Below are positions 9,348-16,801 of a stretch of 64,000 nucleotides of DNA, piece by piece. The notes beneath the pieces are model-generated. The model searched no databases. It was not told where the DNA came from and saw only the letters and a list, made by a program, of their open reading frames with translations. The stretch comes from Gemmata massiliana (GTDB lineage: Bacteria > Planctomycetota > Planctomycetia > Gemmatales > Gemmataceae): positions 7,833,738 through 7,897,737 of the forward strand of contig NZ_LR593886.1 of the NCBI RefSeq assembly GCF_901538265.1. Direction: 5' to 3'. A program made the translations under genes and the position numbers. How positions within the stretch are numbered: position 1 is the first letter of the stretch; every line of letters begins with the position of its first letter.

Positions 9348-9806
9348 TTACGACGCCCCGCCGTCCTCACGCAGCCGATCGAGCGCCTCGAAGAGACCTT
9401 CCGTGAGCGTCGTCCCCAACACTTCACGGGTCCGTTGTTGAGCGACTTCCCAAGCAGGCTTCACCTTCGCGATTAACTCGCGCCCGGCGTCGGTTATCTC
9501 TAAATGCTGTGTGCGCCCTTCGGCCCGAGCCACCGTCACCAGTTTGCGAGCCAATAAGCGGTCGAGGTCTCGGCTCAGGGTCGATTTGTCGAGGCACAGT
9601 CGCGTGCAAATTTGGGCCGCCCGGACCGGGCCGAGCACCGCGATCGCCACGAGCACGTTCATCTGGCTGATCCGAACTCCGTGCGGTCGCAGGGCATCGT
9701 CGTAAATGCCAGTGACAATGCGGTTAAGTATCCGGACGCGCCCGGCCAAACACTCGCTCGCAAAACGGCGTTCGGGAGATTCCTCTTGCATATCGATGTT
9801 GTACAT
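9348..9806 (-). CDS. MarR-family transcriptional regulator
   Basis: A 152-residue winged-helix regulator, or 147 residues if ATG 9791 is used. Landmarks are an N-terminal dimerisation helix, a recognition region (RAAQICTRLCLDKSTLSRDLDRLLARKLV, about residues 60-88), a wing with the family-typical arginine (ARAEGRTQHLEITDAGRELI), and a C-terminal dimerisation helix. MarR proteins bind palindromes as dimers and release them on ligand binding, often controlling drug efflux. A palindrome covers the first ATG (9798-9811) and two related ones lie ahead of the efflux genes. Autoregulation plus control of the pump operon is the natural reading. Confidence 0.9.
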   Translation of the reverse strand: MYNIDMQEESPERRFASECLAGRVRILNRIVTGIYDDALRPHGVRISQMNVLVAIAVLGPVRAAQICTRLCLDKSTLSRDLDRLLARKLVTVARAEGRTQHLEITDAGRELIAKVKPAWEVAQQRTREVLGTTLTEGLFEALDRLREDGGAS

Positions 9807-9811
9807 GCAAC
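9798..9811. promoter_or_regulatory. Putative MarR operator 3 (overlaps the MarR start)
   Basis: GTTGTACATGCAAC, a near-palindrome covering the ATG at 9804-9806. It differs by one base from the reverse complement of operator 1. Its position suggests autorepression, and possibly that the true translation start is the downstream ATG at 9791. Confidence 0.6.
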
Positions 9812-9913
9812 TCGCGAATAAAGCAAGTCGAAACGAATGCTAGCGGATCTCGCTTAGCGAAAGTTCGAGGGCCAGGATATCTGACGGGAGTGTGAGTTAG
9901 GGAAGGGAGTGAC

Positions 9914-10498
9914 TTACTTCACGGGGCGTGATCCCGCGATGAGGATGTCCACGAGCCGTTTTGCGCTCTGCTGCCAGTCCGGAATGGCCGGCACGTGGGC
10001 CACTCCCACGATCGCACCCAGAAGGTCGATTGGGTCTAGGTCCGTTCGGATGTCCCCGCTTTCCATCGCACGCTGCATCAAAAAACGCATCGCGTCGTGA
10101 ATCTGGGTGCGCGACGCCTCAACCACCTTGGGGTGGCACTGGACCAGGGTCGAGAGGGCCGGGGCGATGATCTTCTTGGCCGCGATATAGTCCACGAAGA
10201 GAAGGAGCCACGCCCGCAACGCTTCGGGTGGCGAGAGTTTGAGCGCCAACTCCTGCCCGGCCAGGGCGAGCTTCTCCACCTCCGTCCGGTACACGGCTTC
10301 GAGCAGCGCCTCCCGCGTCGGGAAGTGGCGGTAGAGCGTTCCCGGTCCGACCCCCGCTTCCCGCGCGATCTCGTCCAGACTCGCCTCGGCCCCCGACTTG
10401 GTGAAGGCTCCCTTCGCCACCTCGAGAATGCGTACCCGGTTCCGCTCGGCGTCGGCCCGCGGTTTTCGTTCGGCCGGTTTGGGCGGTTTCTCTGCCAT
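9914..10498 (-). CDS. TetR/AcrR-family transcriptional regulator
   Basis: A 194-residue regulator starting at ATG 10498, with AAGGGGA seven bases upstream. It has a basic N-terminal arm and the TetR helix-turn-helix at about residues 25-70 (ILEVAKGAFTKSGAEASLDEIAREAGVGPGTLYRHFPTREALLEAVY). The all-helical ligand domain follows. TetR proteins are dimeric repressors released by small molecules. Two CGGAG-N5-CTCCG palindromes lie directly upstream, so it probably represses itself. Regulated targets beyond itself are not apparent; the neighbouring efflux operon has a different palindrome. Confidence 0.9.
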   Translation of the reverse strand: MAEKPPKPAERKPRADAERNRVRILEVAKGAFTKSGAEASLDEIAREAGVGPGTLYRHFPTREALLEAVYRTEVEKLALAGQELALKLSPPEALRAWLLLFVDYIAAKKIIAPALSTLVQCHPKVVEASRTQIHDAMRFLMQRAMESGDIRTDLDPIDLLGAIVGVAHVPAIPDWQQSAKRLVDILIAGSRPVK

Positions 10499-10516
10499 TG
10501 AATGTCCCCTTGAAAG

Positions 10517-10561
10517 CGGAGACCCCCTCCGGTAAATTTGCAATACGGAGCCTGTCTCCGT
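10517..10561. promoter_or_regulatory. Two tandem TetR-type operators (CGGAG-N5-CTCCG)
   Basis: CGGAG-acccc-CTCCG at 10517-10531 and CGGAG-cctgt-CTCCG at 10546-10560 (extended by A and T to ACGGAG...CTCCGT, 10545-10561). They are centred 29 bases apart, 19-63 bases upstream of the TetR start, where autoregulatory operators are expected. Confidence 0.6.
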
Positions 10562-10809
10562 TTTAGCAGGCGACAGGTACCGCTGCAACCACGGGCACGG
10601 AAACTCGGCGCGGTCCCGGTGGAAGAAGATTACCGCGTGCTTAATGTGCCGGTCGCATCGCTAATTCCCAGGGAAGTCGGCAACCATTTCGGATCGCCCG
10701 TCGTGTTCGATGCGGAAACGGCCCCGATCAGATACCCGGGCCGAAGCTTAGAGCGGATCTGGAAGAGATACGATTCAGCCTCTGAATCTGGTCCACGGAG
10801 GACAGTTAC
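10562..10809. other. Intergenic region between TetR and ECF sigma genes
   Basis: Together with the operators just upstream this makes a 311-base divergent gap. Apart from the two palindromes and GGAGGA in front of the sigma gene I see no gene or repeat in it. Confidence 0.5.
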
Positions 10810-11520
10810 ATGATGAACACCTTTGGACCTCGCGGAACGTCCCGAATTCCTACCCAAAACGAGACGGCTCGGGATTTCGTGCGGCTCTTCGGCCCGGTCG
10901 TTTATGCGCTCGCCCGGAAGCGGGGGTTCGGGGACGCAGCGGCAGCCGATCTCACGCAGGAGGTTCTGACGCGCGCCGCCCAGAATGAAGGGCACAAGGC
11001 GGACGACTCGGGCCGCAACACGATCCATGCCCGGCTCATCACCGCCACCCAGAGCGCGATAGCAGCCATTGGCGCGGCCAAAGAGGACCGGTCGCACCGG
11101 GCTAGTGGCACGCCAGACCTCAATGCGGACTGGGAAAGCGAGTTCCAGCGACAGCTTGCAAAGAGCGCGATGGGCTTTGTGAAACGCGAGTTCCCGTCGC
11201 TCGACTGGCAGGCGTTTTGGGGAACCGCCGTAGACGGGCGGCCCGAAGCCGTGGTCGCGCGGGAACTCGGGATGACGTCCGGAACGGTCCACGTCGTGAA
11301 GTGCCGGGTGCTGGCGCGTCTCCACGAGGAAATGCACCGCCTCCGACTCGAAGCCGAGTCATGGGGCGGCCCCGCGAGGAGCGCGGATCAACAGAAGGGC
11401 GATGTCGCGCAAAATCCCGACCGACTCCTGTCGTCACAGGCACCGATCTACCTGTCGGCTCCTGCCCCGGGGAGCGCCGAGCGTACCTCTTTACACATCC
11501 CACGCTGCTGGAAGCAGTGA
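10810..11520 (+). CDS. ECF-type RNA polymerase sigma factor, planctomycete type
   Basis: A 236-residue protein with GGAGGA just before ATG 10810. Region 2 is residues ~22-60 (FVRLFGPVVYALARKRGFGDAAAADLTQEVLTRA) and region 4 is about 130-175 (DWQAFWGTAVDGRPEAVVARELGMTSGTVHVVKCRVLARLHEEM). The recognisable sigma fold ends near residue 185; the last ~50 residues are unstructured and could be read-through into decayed DNA. Such sigma factors recruit RNA polymerase to stress or envelope promoters and often sit beside a Ser/Thr kinase gene. Here the next gene is decayed, so the factor looks orphaned. Confidence 0.8.
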   Translation: MMNTFGPRGTSRIPTQNETARDFVRLFGPVVYALARKRGFGDAAAADLTQEVLTRAAQNEGHKADDSGRNTIHARLITATQSAIAAIGAAKEDRSHRASGTPDLNADWESEFQRQLAKSAMGFVKREFPSLDWQAFWGTAVDGRPEAVVARELGMTSGTVHVVKCRVLARLHEEMHRLRLEAESWGGPARSADQQKGDVAQNPDRLLSSQAPIYLSAPAPGSAERTSLHIPRCWKQ

Positions 11521-11970
11521 AGGCGTTAGGTCGGAACCGAAGTCGCTCACGAGGGCGACGTTCGGTTCCGGCCCGCCGGTCAACGCGATCGGGCGTACTT
11601 GGGGTTGTTGTTTCTTCGCATAAGCCGCGGCTCAACACTCGTCCGCTTGGTGCAGTGCCTTGTGCTTCGCCGTCGGCGCCTTGTAGTACCGGAACGCCCG
11701 CGGAGGTCGTCCAGATGCCAAAGGAACGGCGGCCGAGCGACCTTCTTTCGGCTTCCCTTTGGTCAGACTGCCCCGCCCGGTTCGCTAGTGGGTGCTCCCG
11801 GCCAAGTCCGGCGGTAGTGGCAGAGAAGACTCTGGCGTTCGACGGCGGTCAGACGGATACTGGTCACGGCCGGACCCACCGGGGAGGGCGTAGGTTACAG
11901 TATTCGGCGAGCGACCTTGACCGCGGCGGAGCCGGCGAGCCGATTCCTCAAACCGCGGAGGGCGACCTAG
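11521..11970. other. Gene-poor 450-base stretch, probably decayed
   Basis: No frame in this stretch has a convincing start, codon use or protein pattern. On the minus strand around 11630-11730 a short frame reads FRYYKAPTAKHKALHQADEC, which looks protein-like but is not extended on either side. I treat the stretch as eroded coding sequence next to the sulfatase relic. Confidence 0.4.
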
Positions 11971-12446
11971 ATGGAGTGGTCGGAGAGTCACCCACAGGGC
12001 GATTACTACACGCTCTTCGAGCTGCGGTACGACGGGGACGTGTCGCATAAAGCACTGGCCGAGTTCTGGCGGGGCATCCTGACCGACGGCCGGCGACTCG
12101 CCGTGGGGTGGGACTGGGGGTGGCTGGTCTTCCAGGTGACCAGCGACAAGATCTGGGCGTGGCTCTCGGAAAGTACGACACACAGCCGCCGCGTCCGGTT
12201 CTGTTTGCTTTCCTCTGCCCGGCCATCGAGCGGGAATACGACCGGCTCCCACAAGTAGACGGGGACGTAACGGACGAGGCATACGCCCAGTTCCAGGCGC
12301 GGTACGGCGAGCACCTCGTCCGCGCCGCCGGGATTAAGCCGGTGCCCGAGTTGCTGGCCGGCTGGCGTCTGGAGCGGCCCATTCCGGTCGAGTTGGAGCT
12401 ATACGACGGCTGGGCACCGCTTGAAGTCAGAGGAGCCGAGGCATAA
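11971..12446 (+). pseudogene. Frameshifted hypothetical gene
   Basis: A frame from ATG 11971 (GGAGG eight bases upstream) gives MEWSESHPQGDYYTLFELRYDGDV...WAWLSES. It then loses coding character near 12165-12175, while another frame continues GKYDTQPPRPVLFAFLCPAIERE...GWAPLEVRGAEA to a stop at 12446. Joined, they make about 158 residues of a normal-looking acidic protein with no family I recognise. One indel explains it. It is either a pseudogene or a sequencing error; programmed frameshifting is less likely because I see no slippery run. Confidence 0.55.
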
Positions 12447-12507
12447 CCGTTTCGCCTACCCCGCGACAACGGATCTGCTCTGGTATCACTTCTCGAAAAG
12501 GCGGGAG

Positions 12508-12711
12508 TTATTTAGGTCGCACAACGTTCACGTCTAACCGTGCCTGACGGCCAACTTTCGGTCGCCGACCCACCGCCCGGTTCCCTTCATACTCCCAGTA
12601 GATCGCCTCGCGGTCGAGTGCCTTGTCCGCGCACGTCGCCGCGATGTCGATCCGGTGACCGGGCTGCTTGCGAAATTCCCCCCCGGCGCTCGCGTGCCGC
12701 ACTTCCGAACC
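12508..12711 (-). pseudogene. Arylsulfatase relic (C-terminal remnant)
   Basis: The minus strand reads EVRHASAGGEFRKQPGH, then RIDIAATCAD, then KALDREAIYWEYEGNRAV. This matches the C-terminal third of planctomycete arylsulfatases (G.LR.QPGH.ID..ATC, then WEHEGNRAVR.G.WKLV). The ~25-30 residues normally between these blocks are missing, and the expected VGDxKL continues only in another frame (VGDRKLAVR). There is no catalytic CxPSR region anywhere near. It is a fragment with an internal deletion and a frameshift. Confidence 0.65.
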
Positions 12712-12876
12712 TCTGTACGCGGCCCGTGTCGCTACTGGGGCCGCGCTCCCGTGATTGACCGCTGACCTATCACCGGCTCTAATCGGTGAAAAGAAGCGAA
12801 GCCGCGGGTGTCACAGACCGACCCGTTGAACGTCGCGCGGCCGTGATCGGAGACGAAGCAACCGAGGGTTAACCGC

Positions 12877-15459
12877 TTGACCACGGAAGCCGACTTCGGG
12901 CAATCGCTCCGCCGCCGGGTGGACGCGGCGCTGGCCCTCCCCGACGAACTCAGCCACGCCGTGTGCGACACCTTGCAGTACGCGGTGGACACGGTTTGCG
13001 CGGGCACCTCGAGCCGTGAGTGGGCCGACCTCTTCGTGACAATGGTCGGGCGCACCGAGATCGGCGACGACCGGCCGCAGCGGGTGCTCGAACTCGCACG
13101 GGCGGTCCGCGCGCTCATCGATCGGGTGCGAAGCGAGCCGTGGCCCATCCTCGTGCGGGAGCTGTGCGCCGACGGCATCGCGACCCAACGCACCGGCCCG
13201 TCGATCGACGTCGTTCGGCGAGTCCACCGGTGGATCGACCTGCCGGAAGGTCGCCTCGCGCTGCGGGCGTACATCAGCTACGAGGATCAGTGCCGGCGCT
13301 CCCGCGTGCCCGCGGTCGAGGCTCGGCGGGCCTTCGCGAGTCTGGTGGCCGTGAGCGGAGACGCCGGCCGACCGGTCCGGGCCAGCGCCCTCGCTGCCGC
13401 GATACAGACGGCCGGCGAGTTCCGCGTACCGCCCATCGAACTCGGCCGGGAGATCGGGGAACTGGACGCGCTCCCGATCGACGCCGCGCCCGATCGGTAC
13501 GCGCTCGACAGTGGGCTCGTGCATCAGTTCCGCGAGCAAGGGTTCTCGATGACCCACTTGTTCGCGCTCAACCGCGAGCACGCCCTGGCGCCCGCGGGCG
13601 CCGCGCTCCTGCGCGCGTGGTTACCGGTCCTGCTGACCGGCGGGCTGACCGAGGGCAAGCTGCTCGCGCTACTGCTCCGCGGCGGCTACCAGCCGCCGGG
13701 GGCACCGACGGGTCCGATCGAATCCGCTCCGATCTCCCCAAAGGCCTGGGACAATCTGGTGCAAATCGTGCGGGTTCTCGAACCCCTCACAACCCGCGAC
13801 GGGGCGCTGGAAATCGTCTTCGGCCAATTCCGGAACAGCGCTGAGCTAGAGAAGCGGGGGCGCGTCGTGCGCGAGCAGGTGCTGGCGTGGGCCGCGCGCC
13901 CCCGACCCGGTCTGGAAGCACTCCGAACCGCGTTCCAAAATCTCAACGTGCGGCAGGACGGCCACGCGGCCACGCTCGCGGCGCTCGGGCTCCCGAGTCG
14001 GATGTCGTCCCAGGAAGCGTTCGCGTTCTTCAGTCGCTACCTGGCCGATCACTCGCCCCACGCCGAGGGGTCCGCGGAATCGCGACTGTACCGCGAGAAG
14101 ACGTATGACGTCATCCGCCGGCTCCACAACGTTTCGCACGGGTTCGGCGCACTGAAAATCGTGAACCAGCGGATGCCCGACGGTGGGCCGTCCGCGTTCG
14201 ACGAGTTCGGGGACGACCTGTTCGAGAAGTTGTTCGTGTTGAACGGTTCGAGCTACGACCAGTTCCCCGGGTACGGGGTCGTGTTCGTCGGCGCCCAGAT
14301 GGAGCGCATCTTCGCACACGACCTCGACCACCCGAGCGACCCGCTGCACCGGTACCGGGCCGCGTGGACCGACCCGCAGCGGCTGCGGAGCACCCACCTC
14401 GACCTCGACCGCTTCGCAGACGCCGAGTTCGCCTTCGTCCGCGGCTTCCTAGGTGTTTCGGTCCCCGACGGGGATTTCGCCCCGCAGTACGAAGTTGCGG
14501 GAACGCCCCTCACGCTGATGGTCTGGAACGACCACTTCCCGGGTGTGGAGGGCGAACTGGCGATGCTCGTGCCCACGAGCCTTTACCGCGAGCGGGTCCG
14601 GCCCTGCCTCATCCGGTGCAAGGAACTCGATAAGGAGCACCCCGAAGTTCTCGACGCTTGTCGGGCCGGGCTGGACCCGAACGCCCTTCGCGCGGAGTGT
14701 GCGGCGCTCGGGCTGCCGTTCGTCGATCTCGGGTCGCCCTCGGTCGCGGGCGGCGGGCTGGTCAACGGGTTCCCGGCGCGCCTGCCCCCGTACCACGCAT
14801 GGGAAGCGACCCTGCCCGCGCATGAGACACGCGACGGCGCCGGCCACGTCCACAAGTCGCACATCCTCGGGGGCTACCGCACGCGGCTCGGGAACGACCC
14901 GGAACTCGATCGCGCGCTCCAACCGCTCCGCGAGGGCAACGACCGCGTCTTCGACATCGCGTCGAGCTACCTCAACTTGCTCGACATCTTCTTCATCAGT
15001 TTCGCCACCTGGCACCGAGGTGACACGCTCGACGCGATCGACTTTGAGAACGTCTTCGACGAAGAGGACCAGCAACAGATCGCCGAGACCGACGACGACG
15101 AACCGTTTAACCCGCGGAACACCCGGGTTCTCACGACCGCATACGCGGTCCACGACCAACTGGTCGAGCGCCGCGCCCCGCGGTCCGAGTTCCGGGTGTA
15201 CTGCTCGGCCAACCCGCTGCACCTGTACCCACCGCCGGAGGCCACGATCACCCTCGACACGCTGGACATGCGACTCGTCGTTCGAGGCGCGAACGACCGG
15301 CGCGAGATCAGCTTGGCCCGCGACCGCGTCGGATCGGGCGAGCGAGCGGAGTTGTTGTGGGTGACCCACGTGCTCGCGTACTTGAGACGGACCGGATTCG
15401 ACATGCGCCCCTACGACCGCGCCGCCGTCGCGGGCCTGATCTCGGACACTGGCGGCTGA
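12877..15459 (+). CDS. Large protein of unknown family (860 residues)
   Basis: The frame starts at TTG 12877 with GAGGG eight bases upstream; no ATG gives a better start. No signal peptide or membrane helix is visible, so it is probably cytoplasmic. The first ~400 residues look helical and arginine-rich. The second half is richer in conserved-looking blocks: RRLHNVSHGFGALKIVNQ (~410), NGSSYDQFPGYGVVFVGAQMERIF (~450), FVRGFLGVSVPDGDFAPQYEV (~515), ETRDGAGHVHKSHILGGYRTRLGND (~650), and an acidic stretch FDEEDQQQIAETDDDE near 725. I recognise no domain. It faces the ARPP-2-like/vWA pair, with convergent ends 227 bases apart. Base composition matches the genome. Confidence 0.8.
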   Translation: MTTEADFGQSLRRRVDAALALPDELSHAVCDTLQYAVDTVCAGTSSREWADLFVTMVGRTEIGDDRPQRVLELARAVRALIDRVRSEPWPILVRELCADGIATQRTGPSIDVVRRVHRWIDLPEGRLALRAYISYEDQCRRSRVPAVEARRAFASLVAVSGDAGRPVRASALAAAIQTAGEFRVPPIELGREIGELDALPIDAAPDRYALDSGLVHQFREQGFSMTHLFALNREHALAPAGAALLRAWLPVLLTGGLTEGKLLALLLRGGYQPPGAPTGPIESAPISPKAWDNLVQIVRVLEPLTTRDGALEIVFGQFRNSAELEKRGRVVREQVLAWAARPRPGLEALRTAFQNLNVRQDGHAATLAALGLPSRMSSQEAFAFFSRYLADHSPHAEGSAESRLYREKTYDVIRRLHNVSHGFGALKIVNQRMPDGGPSAFDEFGDDLFEKLFVLNGSSYDQFPGYGVVFVGAQMERIFAHDLDHPSDPLHRYRAAWTDPQRLRSTHLDLDRFADAEFAFVRGFLGVSVPDGDFAPQYEVAGTPLTLMVWNDHFPGVEGELAMLVPTSLYRERVRPCLIRCKELDKEHPEVLDACRAGLDPNALRAECAALGLPFVDLGSPSVAGGGLVNGFPARLPPYHAWEATLPAHETRDGAGHVHKSHILGGYRTRLGNDPELDRALQPLREGNDRVFDIASSYLNLLDIFFISFATWHRGDTLDAIDFENVFDEEDQQQIAETDDDEPFNPRNTRVLTTAYAVHDQLVERRAPRSEFRVYCSANPLHLYPPPEATITLDTLDMRLVVRGANDRREISLARDRVGSGERAELLWVTHVLAYLRRTGFDMRPYDRAAVAGLISDTGG

Positions 15460-15489
15460 CATAACCCGGAGCCCTTTTCGGAGAACACT

Positions 15490-15672
15490 ATGACCGCGAC
15501 CCCGGTAGCCCCCACCAAGGCACCAGCGAAGCCGGCGACGCAACCGGCACCGAGTCCTAAACCCGCGGGTCCGGCCCCGGTGCGCGTGCCGGCCCCGCTC
15601 CCGCTCCCGTCACCGCTGCCGAGCACACAACCCGCGGCGCCGGTTCCGTCGGTGTGTCCGCTGACGGGGTGA
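15490..15672 (+). CDS. Small Pro/Ala-rich protein, hypothetical
   Basis: A 60-residue frame 30 bases after the large unknown gene, with GGAG eight bases before ATG 15490. It is almost entirely proline, alanine, valine and serine and ends VPSVCPLTG. It is likely unstructured and could be a linker-like accessory peptide of the upstream gene. Low complexity makes chance occurrence possible in GC-rich DNA; the good ribosome-binding site is the main support. Confidence 0.4.
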   Translation: MTATPVAPTKAPAKPATQPAPSPKPAGPAPVRVPAPLPLPSPLPSTQPAAPVPSVCPLTG

Positions 15673-15685
15673 CCGCACTGACCGA

Positions 15686-16801
15686 TCACGACTTCCGACG
15701 GGCATAGGCGCGGGCGGCGTCCACTACGTGTTGGTGGAACATCCAGCCGTAACCGTTGTTCTCGTACTGGAGCAGGACGTCGTTGGTGTTTAGCCCGTAT
15801 TTCTTCGCGATCGATTCCAAATTCCAGTCGTGGTCGGCCAGTTGCTTCAGCAGGTACGCACGCCGGGTTTGCGCGGCCGACAACCGGAACGTCTTCAGGT
15901 ACTGGAGCGAGCCGTCCGGGGCGATGATCCGCTCGCCGATGTGGTTCTCGTCGCCCGGATCCAGGCTGCCGATGAACCGCTCCAGTCGGAACGGCCCGGC
16001 CTCGTACACCTTCTCCACCTTCAGCGGCACGTCCGGTAGACCGGCCGCGGCCGTGCGGCCGAACGCGGCCCATTCCTGACGCATCACCGCCACCGCATCC
16101 CGCAAATCCGCGAGCGAGCGGACCAACTCTGGGGCGGCCGGGAACGCGCAGGGCGGCAGGCTCGGGTACATCACGGCGTATTGCCAGATCAGTTCGCCGA
16201 AGAAATCCTGCAACAACGAATCGTGGAGCGCGCGGTAGTCGTCCGGGTGCGGCGCCACGAACGCCGCGGCCAGCGCGTCCGCGACGAACACCAGAACGCC
16301 CACCTGCCCGTCGTGGATCTCGAACACGCGGAGGGCCTCGTCGAACCCTTCGAGTGCCCATCCAGCAACAGAGCTTTCGCTCTGGGGGCTCATCCCATTC
16401 GAGATCGCTCGGCGCGAGAAATAGCCCCACTGGACCGTCGGCCCGCCGAAGTGCAATGCGAGGAGCCCCTCCATCGCCAAGTGGAGCGGGAGGAACCGCA
16501 ACCGCCGGCCCTCCAACCGCTTGGCCATGCGGTGGAAAACGCCCGTGGGCACCGGGGAACTTGACCGCACGGTTTTGAGCTGCGTGCCGAGCGGCGCGAC
16601 TGGTGCGGAGCCATCTCCCCATTCCAGGATCAGTGCGTGGGGAATGTAGCTCGTGTAGACCGCTTTCGGCAGCGTGACGGCGAACCCCGATCCCTTCGAC
16701 AGCCCGAGGCGAAGGTCGGTGCGGTGCTCCTTCCGTAGCAGCGGCACGAGGCGGAACGCGCCGCACGCCTGTGACGGGGCGAGAATCAGATCACTCGACA
16801 T
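15686..16801 (-). CDS. Probable ARPP-2-type domain protein
   Basis: A 371-residue protein starting MSSDL at ATG 16801, overlapping the upstream vWA gene by 11 bases, so translation is probably coupled. The N-terminal pattern (PSQACGAFRLVPLLRKEHRTDLRL, then YTSYIPHALILEWGDG) is what I remember of the ARPP-2 domain, a family reported near RNA-repair and Ro-type genes; I could not verify this. Residues about 310-350 (TRRAYLLKQLADHDWNLESIAKKYGLNTNDVLLQYENNG) look like a Fis-type helix-turn-helix. No signal peptide. Role unknown; the partner gene suggests RNA-related or stress function. Confidence 0.6.
   Translation of the reverse strand: MSSDLILAPSQACGAFRLVPLLRKEHRTDLRLGLSKGSGFAVTLPKAVYTSYIPHALILEWGDGSAPVAPLGTQLKTVRSSSPVPTGVFHRMAKRLEGRRLRFLPLHLAMEGLLALHFGGPTVQWGYFSRRAISNGMSPQSESSVAGWALEGFDEALRVFEIHDGQVGVLVFVADALAAAFVAPHPDDYRALHDSLLQDFFGELIWQYAVMYPSLPPCAFPAAPELVRSLADLRDAVAVMRQEWAAFGRTAAAGLPDVPLKVEKVYEAGPFRLERFIGSLDPGDENHIGERIIAPDGSLQYLKTFRLSAAQTRRAYLLKQLADHDWNLESIAKKYGLNTNDVLLQYENNGYGWMFHQHVVDAARAYARRKS

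Noticed and set aside
11217-12050. Long open frame between the sigma factor and the frameshifted gene
   Set aside because: Arginine/proline-rich read-through of GC-rich DNA; it overlaps the sigma gene in another frame.
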